Shown in pieces: positions 1 through 5,127 of a stretch of DNA of 11,993 bases. This stretch comes from Ruminococcus sp. (GTDB lineage: Bacteria > Bacillota > Clostridia > Oscillospirales > Ruminococcaceae): the NCBI GenBank assembly GCA_029063695.1, contig JAIDNR010000140.1, positions 1 to 11,993 of the forward strand, read 5' to 3'. Position numbers and translations under genes: made by a program. Positions within the stretch are counted from its first letter, which is position 1; every line of letters starts with the position of its first letter. The notes beneath the pieces are model-generated. The model was given only the letters and a program-made list of their open reading frames with translations, did not search any database and had not been told where the DNA came from.

Positions 1-18
1 GTTTTTTAGCCGTTTTTA

Positions 19-42
19 CGGTGTAGAGGGAATTGAACCCTC
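19..42 (-). other. tRNA T-arm-like fragment, possible integration scar
   Basis: Read on the minus strand, bases 42-26 form a perfect five-pair stem GAGGG/CCCTC around the seven-base loop TTCAATT, which fits the T-loop consensus TTCRANY. It is followed by TACACCG, which could be the 3' half of an acceptor stem. The rest of a cloverleaf (D arm, anticodon arm, 5' acceptor strand) is not found in the expected 50-60 bases to the right. A lone tRNA 3' end is what site-specific integration into a tRNA gene leaves at one element end. The hairpin could also be chance, and no CCA or second copy is visible. Confidence 0.25.
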
Positions 43-67
43 GCAAGGGAAAATTTGGAAAAATCAA

Positions 68-105
68 AGCAGATTCGGGAGAAATAATCCCGGATCTGCT
101 TTTTT
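68..105 (+). terminator. Intrinsic terminator
   Basis: A 13-pair stem (68-80 with 88-100, one G-U wobble) closes a seven-base loop and is followed by a run of T (100-105). The gene it ends lies left of the window. A-rich sequence on the 5' side could let it act weakly on the other strand too. Confidence 0.8.
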
Positions 106-132
106 AATACAAAAAATAATATACAAACTTTG

Positions 133-191
133 AAAGACCGTTTTGTCTAATGTCACGAATTAAAGTGATGTTAAACAAAGCGGTCTTTTTT
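133..191 (+). terminator. Long-stem intrinsic terminator before the first gene
   Basis: A 24-position imperfect stem (133-156 with 165-188) carries three wobble pairs and one mismatch, encloses an eight-base loop, and runs into six T at 186-191. It lies 27 bases after the previous terminator, with no gene between. The following gene starts at 273 and I find no well-formed promoter in 192-272: TATACT at 228-233 has no -35 at the right distance. It may therefore be an attenuator read through under antitermination rather than a plain operon end. Confidence 0.75.
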
Positions 192-217
192 AGTTTCTGG
201 GAAAGGACGTGATTGCA

Positions 218-238
218 ATGTGGAAGTTATACTATTAA
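218..238 (+). CDS. Six-codon ORF (MWKLYY), possible leader or gene remnant
   Basis: An ATG at 218 is preceded by GGACGTGAT (205-213), a good Shine-Dalgarno variant, and is followed by five sense codons and TAA. The same nine bases GGACGTGAT precede the primase start at 11708, also just after a terminator. It could be a leader peptide or the N-terminal remnant of a lost gene. Nothing in the peptide suggests a function, and chance is quite possible. Confidence 0.2.
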   Translation: MWKLYY

Positions 239-272
239 AGAGGACAACTCATAACGATTGGAGGTAAAATCA

Positions 273-908
273 GTGAGTGAAAAAATGATAATCAACGCAC
301 ATTTTATCCGAAAGGAGTCGGAGTTCCGAACCAAATCCTGCGTGGTAGAGAAAGCGATAGCCGTTTCCTATGTTGAGTTTGATGATTTGAAAAGACATCC
401 GCTGCGTGACAACAAGCTGATTGCTAAGAACGCAGACCTTATGTACTGCGACAGTGATGACAATTATCACTGCCTGCTGATTTATGATGAGGAACAGGGC
501 GACGGTCTGCTGATTGAATCCGAAGGAACAGCCTACGCACGATATGCACAGTATATCCCAAGTGCAAAGAAACTTGTGGAAAAGTATCATAATCCCGAAA
601 TAATGCTGACAAATAGTGAAAAGAAGCTCTGCAATTTGTTAGATGAAATGGCAGAGAGGATCGCAAATTTTGTTCGTTGTGGATACAAGGATTTTACAAT
701 CGATGATGTTTTAAAGGATCTTGACTGCGATTTTAATGAGGTAAAAGATATGATGTCCCATGCGGTTGCGCAGAAGCTCAGTACAATGGACGGTATAGCC
801 TCGGTTGAGGTGAGTAACCTTGATATTCCGTTTCAGCCCGATATTTCGGTAAAAATGGAAAACAGCGAGGAGATATCGGAGGAACCGGAAATCAGCATGA
901 TGATGTAA
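273..908 (+). CDS. DUF6329-like accessory protein of mobile elements
   Basis: A 211-aa soluble, acidic protein without signal peptide or membrane segment. The first ~105 residues resemble, from memory, the DUF6329 domain found in conjugative elements of gut Firmicutes (LMYCDSDDNYHCLLIY followed by LLIESEGTAYARYAQYIP). The remaining ~100 residues (from about PEIMLTNSEKK) look helical and end in a Glu/Met-rich tail, an added part whose role I cannot name. Start: GTG at 273 is chosen because GGAGGT at 260-265 lies seven bases upstream. A TTG at 258 overlaps that binding site and is implausible; ATG at 285 is too far from it. It is the first gene after two terminators, and 85 bases separate it from the methyltransferase. 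Function unknown. Confidence 0.75.
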   Translation: MSEKMIINAHFIRKESEFRTKSCVVEKAIAVSYVEFDDLKRHPLRDNKLIAKNADLMYCDSDDNYHCLLIYDEEQGDGLLIESEGTAYARYAQYIPSAKKLVEKYHNPEIMLTNSEKKLCNLLDEMAERIANFVRCGYKDFTIDDVLKDLDCDFNEVKDMMSHAVAQKLSTMDGIASVEVSNLDIPFQPDISVKMENSEEISEEPEISMMM

Positions 909-954
909 GAAAGTCCGAATTATAGGCTAAAACGTTTTATTTGAAACCAAAGGG

Positions 955-966
955 GTGATGCATCAC
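955..966. repeat. 12-bp perfect palindrome GTGATGCATCAC
   Basis: The palindrome lies in the leader of the C5 methyltransferase gene. Its left half overlaps a Shine-Dalgarno-like AGGGGTGAT (951-959). It could be an operator for a dimeric regulator, an RNA hairpin that hides the ribosome binding site, or chance. An ATG at 958 inside it begins a 10-codon ORF (MHHKIKERMW, TGA at 988) in the same frame as the methyltransferase. Confidence 0.3.
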
Positions 967-993
967 AAAATAAAGGAAAGGATGTGGTGAAAT

Positions 994-2247
994 ACGATAA
1001 AATATTTTGAAGCGTTCGCAGGAATCGGAGCATTCCGCTCCGCTTTTGAAAAAGTGGGCGGATTTGAGTGCGTCGGGTGGTGCGAAATAGATAAATTTGC
1101 TCAAAAGGCTTACCGAGCTTTGTATGCCACAGAAAGCGAGGTGTTCTATGAGGACATCACAAAAATCGATTACGGAAGTATGCCGGATATTGATCTGCTC
1201 GTTGGAGGCCCATGCTGCCAATCGTTCAGTGTCGCAGGGCGCAGACGCGCTTTTGAGGACGATAGGGGAAACTTGTTTTTCAACTATATCAAAATCCTTG
1301 AAGTCAAGCGGCCCAAGTATTTTATTGCTGAAAACGTACCCAATCTGCTGGGGATATCGCAGGGAGAATGCTACAGAATTATCCTTGAAAAAATTTCAGA
1401 ACTGGGGTATAGCGTATGCTGGCGTGTGCTTAACTCTGCCGGCTTTGGAATACCGCAGTCAAGACGAAGGCTGTTCATTGTCGGATATCTTGGAGGAAGA
1501 TGTCCCGCCGAAATATTATCTTTCGGACGAGGCAATGCGGAAAATGGAAAGGAAAGAAAACCTGAACAGTTAATCGGCGGAAGTCAAGGTTCGAGAGTAT
1601 ATTCCACAAAAGGTACGGCGGTTACGCAGTGCAGCGGTTCGGGCGGCAGAGGAGGTAAAACTGGTCTGTATCTGGTTGATTACAATGAAGATCCAAAAAT
1701 CACTGAAACTGCGAGGTGCATTACAGCGCGTCAGAACAGCGGAATATCACACCATAAAGGCGAGCATTCCGCTGTTTTTGTTGATATGAATGAAAGTCCG
1801 CAGATTACGGACAATGCCCGATGTCTGAATACAAGAATGGATTTGGGCATTACGAACGGAACGCACAAAGGCGAGCGTTCGGGAGTACTTGAAGAAGCTC
1901 CGAGGGCGATAATCAATCCGTTCAAGGAAACTACCCGACAGAACGGCAGACGCATAAAAAATCCCAACGAACCGATGTTTACGATAACCGTGACCGACCG
2001 TCACGGAGTTGTTCACAGAGGAAGGATTCGCCGTCTCATGCCTGTTGAGTGCTGGCGACTGCAGGGTTATGAGAAGTCTCAGTTTGAAAAAGTTGCAGCC
2101 ACAGGAATGTCTGACGCTCAGTTATACAAGCAAGCCGGAAATTCCATTACGGTTAACGTAGTTGTGGAAATTACAAGGAATTTACTGAAATTTGATGAGG
2201 AGTTAAACGCATATCGGCATGAACTGCGGACGGTATGTCTATTATGA
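994..2247 (+). CDS. C5-cytosine DNA methyltransferase with non-canonical start
   Basis: Transfers a methyl group from S-adenosylmethionine to C5 of cytosine. Counting from codon 994 (417 aa): motif I FEAFAGIGAF (5-14), motif IV GGPCCQSFS (71-79), motif VI ENVPN (113-117), motif VIII QSRRR (155-159), a variable target-recognition region about 170-330, motif IX RRLMPVECWRLQG (346-358) and motif X QAGNSI (380-385). In-frame TGA at 988 is followed by AAT ACG ATA AAA TAT TTT GAA, with no ATG, GTG or TTG before motif I. I place the start at ACG 994 (ancestral ATG?) or ATA 997, behind GTGGTGA (984-990). GTG at 1054 would delete the AdoMet-binding motif. Alternatively GTG 987 plus a +1 shift at TTT-TGA (1005-1010) joins the frame. 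The usual Pro before the catalytic Cys is Cys here. Orphan: no nuclease nearby. The 3' end overlaps the next gene by 29 bases. Confidence 0.85.
   Translation, partial: TIKYFEAFAGIGAFRSAFEKVGGFECVGWCEIDKFAQKAYRALYATESEVFYEDITKIDYGSMPDIDLLVGGPCCQSFSVAGRRRAFEDDRGNLFFNYIKILEVKRPKYFIAENVPNLLGISQGECYRIILEKISELGYSVCWRVLNSAGFGIPQSRRRLFIVGYLGGRCPAEILSFGRGNAENGKERKPEQLIGGSQGSRVYSTKGTAVTQCSGSGGRGGKTGLYLVDYNEDPKITETARCITARQNSGISHHKGEHSAVFVDMNESPQITDNARCLNTRMDLGITNGTHKGERSGVLEEAPRAIINPFKETTRQNGRRIKNPNEPMFTITVTDRHGVVHRGRIRRLMPVECWRLQGYEKSQFEKVAATGMSDAQLYKQAGNSITVNVVVEITRNLLKFDEELNAYRHELRTVCLL
1675..1890 (+). repeat. Tandem 35-37-aa modules in the methyltransferase recognition region
   Basis: Two adjacent units encode VDYNEDPKITETARC... 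(1675-1779) and VDMNESPQITDNARC... (1780-1890). They share VDxNExPxIT, ARC, a GIS/GIT, HKGE and a closing hydrophobic pair. A weaker relative (GTAVTQCSGSGG, residues 207-218) precedes them. Target-recognition modules of multispecific phage C5 methyltransferases of the SPbeta type are of similar size, so each unit may read a separate DNA target. Confidence 0.6.
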
Positions 2248-2725
2248 CGGCGAAAGGACAGAGGAATACTATCCCGAAAACAACAGGGAGCGAATTGAGT
2301 TCGCCGCCCGTGTAATGGACAGCGATCCCTCGGAATGGGGGTTGTATCTGAATGCAAGCGGTACAGATTATGTGAATTTTTCCGATGAGGAATTTGAGAT
2401 GATCGAAATAGAGGGGCAGACTGCAATGTTCACGAACAGCAGAATGACCGATGCAGATGTCCCGAAAGGTTTGCACTGTTATCATCTGAGGCATGACGAT
2501 AATGGTAATTTTTGCGCTCTTGAAAAAAGCGTTGCTGTAAATCATGCAGGCTCGGTAATCGTCAGAGAGCCGATAGAATTGGGCGAAAATAGCTGTATAT
2601 CGCTAAATAATGAGAATACCCCGAATTTCACAGGCGAAACAACGCTTATGGAAGAATTTTTTGCAAAAGAACCTTGCACTGAGGAAGAAATGTGCGAGGA
2701 CTTAAGTATGAGCTTGGAGCAATAA
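2219..2725 (+). CDS. LPD28-like domain protein
   Basis: A 168-aa acidic soluble protein. Residues ~60-118 (FEMIEIEGQTAMFTNSRM, then GLHCYHLRHDDNGNFCALEK and VNHAGSVIVREPIEL) match my recall of the LPD28 large-polyvalent-protein-associated domain, a small module of Firmicutes mobile elements often found alone or fused to other domains. The N-terminus YVYYDGERTEEYYPENNRERIEFA is also typical of these proteins. Start ATG 2219 lies inside the end of the methyltransferase gene (29-base overlap). GAGGAG at 2197-2202 is 16 bases away, so translation probably depends on coupling to the upstream gene. A Glu-rich C-terminal tail follows. Molecular role unknown; an accessory, establishment or anti-defence role is inference. 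Confidence 0.7.
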   Translation: MNCGRYVYYDGERTEEYYPENNRERIEFAARVMDSDPSEWGLYLNASGTDYVNFSDEEFEMIEIEGQTAMFTNSRMTDADVPKGLHCYHLRHDDNGNFCALEKSVAVNHAGSVIVREPIELGENSCISLNNENTPNFTGETTLMEEFFAKEPCTEEEMCEDLSMSLEQ

Positions 2726-2764
2726 AGCGGCTATAAATTGGCAAATTCCAATGCGTAAGGAGTG

Positions 2765-2785
2765 ATGAAAATGAAAATATCTTGA
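2765..2785 (+). CDS. Six-codon ORF (MKMKIS) with strong ribosome binding site
   Basis: AAGGAGTGATG (2757-2767) sets up a start at ATG 2765 or 2771, but TGA follows at 2783. It is in frame with the 64-aa gene beginning at 2801, which has its own binding site. It may be a leader that couples or tunes translation, or a decayed N-terminus. Low confidence. Confidence 0.2.
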   Translation: MKMKIS

Positions 2786-2800
2786 GTTTTGGGAGGTATT

Positions 2801-2995
2801 ATGCAGACAAGAAAAAGGTTTGAAAAATCAAAAGTAATCATCAGCGGAGATGTGACCACAATGCTGAAAAGAGCGAAGTCCGTGCTGTCCGATAGGCAGT
2901 ACCGTGATCTGTGCCGTGCCGTAAACGATGCGGCAGGCTATAACGAAAAGAAAGGATTGATAAAAGCCTGTATTCAGGAAAAAAATACTATTTAA
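2801..2995 (+). CDS. Small basic protein of unknown function (64 aa)
   Basis: Begins MQTRKRFEKSKVIISGD. It is lysine/arginine-rich and predicted mostly helical, with no signal peptide, membrane segment or cysteine pattern beyond Cys in RDLCRAV and KACIQ. ATG 2801 is chosen because GGGAGG (2791-2796) sits four bases upstream; TTG 2789 would overlap that site. Size and charge would suit a small nucleic-acid-binding or regulatory protein, but no helix-turn-helix is evident, so this is speculation. The stop codon is embedded in the 5' arm of a terminator, so this gene formally closes the first cluster. I do not recognise the family. Confidence 0.65.
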   Translation: MQTRKRFEKSKVIISGDVTTMLKRAKSVLSDRQYRDLCRAVNDAAGYNEKKGLIKACIQEKNTI

Positions 2996-3039
2996 AGCCG
3001 TTTGTCGGGAGCAGAAAATGCCACGTCAGACGGCTTTTT
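2994..3039 (+). terminator. Intrinsic terminator between the 64-aa gene and the adenine methyltransferase
   Basis: An 11-pair stem AAAGCCGTTTG (2994-3004) with CAGACGGCTTT (3027-3037), one wobble pair, encloses a 22-base loop and ends in five T (3035-3039). Only 32 bases separate the T run from the next start codon (3072), and these hold a ribosome binding site but no recognisable promoter. It may work as an attenuator. Confidence 0.7.
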
Positions 3040-3071
3040 CTGTTTCCCGAAAAATGGGGAAAGGGGGAAAA

Positions 3072-3917
3072 ATGAATAGTTTTATGTCATGGGTGGGAGG
3101 AAAAAAGGCTCTCCGTGATGACGTTATTATTCGTATGCCTCCATTTTATGAGAAGTATATCGAGGTTTTCGGCGGCGCAGGCTGGGTGCTGTTCAGGAAA
3201 TCTCCCCAAAATGAGATTGAGGTGTTCAACGATTTCAACAGTAATCTGGTGAATCTGTACCGCTGTGTTCGTGATAATCCTGCAAAACTGAAGTACAAAT
3301 TGCGGTATGTTCTGAATTCCCGTGAGGACTTCAGATGGATAGCGTATCTGCACAAAAGAGGTATCTTTCCGAGATTTCACGACTACGACAGGGCGGCGAG
3401 ATTTTATCAGCTTATCCGTTACAGCTACGGCAGTACGCTGGACAGCTTTGCAAGTCAGCCGCATTCGATATGGGGCGATTTTCCGCTGATAGATATGGCT
3501 TCACGGCGTTTACAGAAAGTAATAATTGAGAATCAGGACTTTGAGGTTCTGATAAAGCATTACGATAGTCCGGTCAGCTTTTTCTACTGCGATCCGCCGT
3601 ATTTTGCGACTGAAAATTACTACAAGGACGTTGGATTTACTGCCAAAGACCATATCAGACTATGTGAAACTCTTGCCGGAATAAAGGGAAAATTCCTCGT
3701 TTCATACAACGATTGCCCTGAAATTCGGGAGCTGTGGGAGCGTGACGGAATCCGCATTGAAAGCGTGAGCCGTGTGGATAATCTGCGGCAGCGTTACGAA
3801 AAGGGTGCGGCTTACGGCGAGCTTTTTATCAGCAATTACGACACAAACGAACGGCAGAATATGCATCATCAGCTGTCGTTTCTGGAAGATGAATATACGG
3901 GAGGTATAATATCATGA
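3072..3917 (+). CDS. Dam-type (D12 class) N6-adenine DNA methyltransferase
   Basis: Methylates adenine N6 in DNA using S-adenosylmethionine. The 281-aa length is usual for the D12/Dam family. Residues 7-12 (WVGGKK) and 30-37 (IEVFGGAG) are the AdoMet-binding motifs, NDFNSNLVNLY (53-63) is the acidic-loop region, and DPPY (174-177) is the catalytic motif IV, preceded by FFYC. YEKGAAYGELFISNY near the C-terminus is the family's closing strand. All key residues look intact. Start ATG 3072 is preceded by AAAGGGGGAAAA; ATG 3018 and ATG 3054 lack such spacing, and 3018 lies inside the terminator loop. The gene stops in an ATGA overlap with the next gene. No matching nuclease is nearby, so it is probably an orphan used for self-protection or marking element DNA. 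Target site not readable from sequence. Confidence 0.92.
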   Translation: MNSFMSWVGGKKALRDDVIIRMPPFYEKYIEVFGGAGWVLFRKSPQNEIEVFNDFNSNLVNLYRCVRDNPAKLKYKLRYVLNSREDFRWIAYLHKRGIFPRFHDYDRAARFYQLIRYSYGSTLDSFASQPHSIWGDFPLIDMASRRLQKVIIENQDFEVLIKHYDSPVSFFYCDPPYFATENYYKDVGFTAKDHIRLCETLAGIKGKFLVSYNDCPEIRELWERDGIRIESVSRVDNLRQRYEKGAAYGELFISNYDTNERQNMHHQLSFLEDEYTGGIIS

Positions 3918-4162
3918 AGAATACAGTTTACACAAAAGGATTTGTCAACGATGATGGAAACATCGAAATTCCTGGAGTTTTCCTTGAGGACGGCGCAGAA
4001 GTAGATATTGCGATAACTGTAGATTCGGGGAAATTTGAGGTTGCTATGTTCCCCTCGGAGAACGACGATAAGGAGGACAAATTCGAGAAATTCTGTCGTA
4101 AATACGATAACTGCGATGAGTGCCCCGTACAGGACGAGTGTACGGACGATCTTGAAATATAA
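3914..4162 (+). CDS. Acidic protein with C-terminal four-cysteine cluster
   Basis: An 82-aa, strongly acidic protein. The N-terminal 45 residues (GFVNDDGNIEIPGVFLEDGAEVDIAI) read like a short beta-rich AbrB-like strand pattern (G-x-I-x-I-P), and the C-terminus carries Cys 61, 67, 70 and 76 in a C-x5-C-x2-C-x5-C pattern that could bind zinc or an Fe-S centre. Start ATG 3914 overlaps the methyltransferase stop (ATGA) and follows GGGAGG (3900-3905), so it is translationally coupled and likely acts together with that enzyme or in the same process. The acidity could hint at a DNA mimic or a binding partner of a basic protein, but this is inference. Family not recognised with certainty. Confidence 0.75.
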   Translation: MKNTVYTKGFVNDDGNIEIPGVFLEDGAEVDIAITVDSGKFEVAMFPSENDDKEDKFEKFCRKYDNCDECPVQDECTDDLEI

Positions 4163-4175
4163 GGGGGATTTTCAT

Positions 4176-4298
4176 ATGTAAAATGCCATAAAAACCGCTG
4201 TTCAAACTGTCGGAAAGGTCGATTTTTCGGGAAAAGTCTGGACTTGGAAGTTCCTTTGTGGTATGCTGAAGAAAAAGCGAAAGGAGCTTATCCCATGA
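4176..4298 (+). pseudogene. Small ORF (40 codons) interrupted by a stop at codon 2
   Basis: AGGGGGA (4162-4168) places ATG 4176 at ideal distance, but codon 2 is TAA (4179-4181). The same frame then stays open for 38 codons, beginning NAIKTAVQTVGKVDFSGKV and ending in a basic KKKRKELIP, and its TGA (4296-4298) overlaps the next gene's ATG as ATGA. A good binding site, a protein-like composition and a stop-start overlap together argue for a once-real coupled gene hit by a nonsense change, e.g. from an AAA codon. It has a Trp/Phe-rich hydrophobic stretch (WTWKFLCGML) near the basic end. An alternative is a start-stop regulatory element that stalls ribosomes just upstream of the lipoprotein gene. 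Family unknown. Confidence 0.5.
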
Positions 4299-5071
4299 AA
4301 GAAATCACTGCCATCCTGATACTGCTGACGCTGCTTACAAGCTGTGGAGAACAGCGTAAAACAGCCGAAAACATCGTAACCGGAAAATCAGAGATTACCG
4401 CAGAAACAAATACAATCGGGGAAATATCATGCGAAGTCACAACAACCTGTTCGGATATGATATCCCCGATCACTACAACTTCGGAAATCGCTGATATATC
4501 GACGAAAAATACGGAATCTCAGACAACCGTCACGGTTAGTGAGAATGCAGAAGAAAAATGCTCTGCCGATTCCGAAGAAACTGCAGAATCGGCACAGGTA
4601 ACAGCAGAAATCCCCGAAACACAACCAAAAACGGAATCTCAGACAACTGTCACGGTTAGTGAAAATGCAAAAGAAAAAGAGCCTGTCGATTCCGTGACAA
4701 CGGCGGTGCAGGCAGAAACATCAATCACGGAAATTCCCCATATACCGCAGAAAACCGACTATGAAAAAGCGTGGGAGATTTACAGTTATATGCGTGAAAA
4801 TGGCAGCGGAACTTGTGTAAATTACGCTTGTCAGATCTACGAAATGTGTCAGAATGTCGGGCTGCCGTGTTACATCGTGTGGACCAATGCAGGGATGTAC
4901 GGTCACGTTGCAAATACGGTGGAAATCGGCGGTATATGGTACATTCTGGATGCTCAGGGCGGTTATTTTCTTGACTACAATTACGGATTTACGGAGGTGG
5001 TGGACATTGATGGAAATCATGTCGCTGACGGCGATATTTTAAGCAATTACAGCTATGACGAATTAAATTAA
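4295..5071 (+). CDS. Lipoprotein with C-terminal transglutaminase-like domain
   Basis: A 258-aa predicted lipoprotein. A short signal peptide ends in the lipobox LTSC (14-17), giving a lipidated Cys17 on the outer membrane face. A long Thr/Ser/Glu-rich linker (18-155) follows and contains a tandem 40-aa duplication. The C-terminal domain (~156-258) has the Cys-His-Asp order of the transglutaminase-like fold: Cys174 (SGTCVNYA), His204 (MYGHVANTVE) and Asp219 (WYILDA). Such domains act as cysteine proteases or amide-modifying enzymes, often on peptidoglycan or surface proteins. Start ATG 4295 follows AAGGAG (4281-4286) at eight bases and overlaps the preceding small ORF; an earlier in-frame ATG-like start at 4244 would bury the signal peptide. 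Its gene precedes the large sortase substrate, so a shared wall-surface role is likely. Substrate unknown. Confidence 0.8.
   Translation: MKEITAILILLTLLTSCGEQRKTAENIVTGKSEITAETNTIGEISCEVTTTCSDMISPITTTSEIADISTKNTESQTTVTVSENAEEKCSADSEETAESAQVTAEIPETQPKTESQTTVTVSENAKEKEPVDSVTTAVQAETSITEIPHIPQKTDYEKAWEIYSYMRENGSGTCVNYACQIYEMCQNVGLPCYIVWTNAGMYGHVANTVEIGGIWYILDAQGGYFLDYNYGFTEVVDIDGNHVADGDILSNYSYDELN
4511..4753 (+). repeat. Tandem 120-bp duplication in the lipoprotein linker
   Basis: Unit 1 is 4511-4630 (40 codons) and unit 2 is 4631-4753 (41 codons). The first 48 bases of the two units differ at only three positions, encoding TESQTTVTVSENA followed by E/K-EK; the rest has diverged but ends alike (EIPETQPK and EIPHIPQK). 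This suggests a recent duplication that lengthened the stalk holding the enzymatic domain away from the membrane. Confidence 0.85.
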
Positions 5072-5080
5072 AATGCTCAT

Positions 5081-5107
5081 AAATCCCCGATTATTCGGGG
5101 ATTTTTT
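5081..5107 (+). terminator. Intrinsic terminator 20 bases before the giant surface-protein gene
   Basis: A perfect ten-pair stem (5081-5090 with 5095-5104) with a TTAT loop is followed by six T (5102-5107). The next start codon is at 5128 and its ribosome binding site at about 5116-5121. No promoter fits between. The sortase operon must be transcribed by read-through or from a promoter upstream of this hairpin, so it probably works as an attenuator. Confidence 0.85.
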
Positions 5108-5127
5108 GCATTAAAAAGGAGAAAGAA

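Noticed and set aside
43..100. Full minus-strand tRNA extending right from the T-arm
   Set aside because: No D arm, no matching 5' acceptor strand and no acceptable anticodon loop; a TTTG/CAAA stem near 53-67 lacks a purine at position 37.
228..233. TATACT as -10 box of a promoter for the first gene
   Set aside because: No -35-like hexamer at 16-18 bases upstream; TTGCAA at 213-218 is only nine bases away.
258..272. TTG at 258 as start of the DUF6329-like gene
   Set aside because: It overlaps the Shine-Dalgarno GGAGGT (260-265), which is ideally placed for GTG 273.
1054..1056. GTG at 1054 as start of the C5 methyltransferase
   Set aside because: No ribosome binding site in front, and it would remove the AdoMet-binding motif FEAFAGIG that is encoded in frame just upstream.
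3018..3071. ATG at 3018 as start of the adenine methyltransferase
   Set aside because: It lies in the loop of the terminator and adds a sequence unlike the family; ATG 3072 has a strong binding site and begins right at the WVGGKK region.
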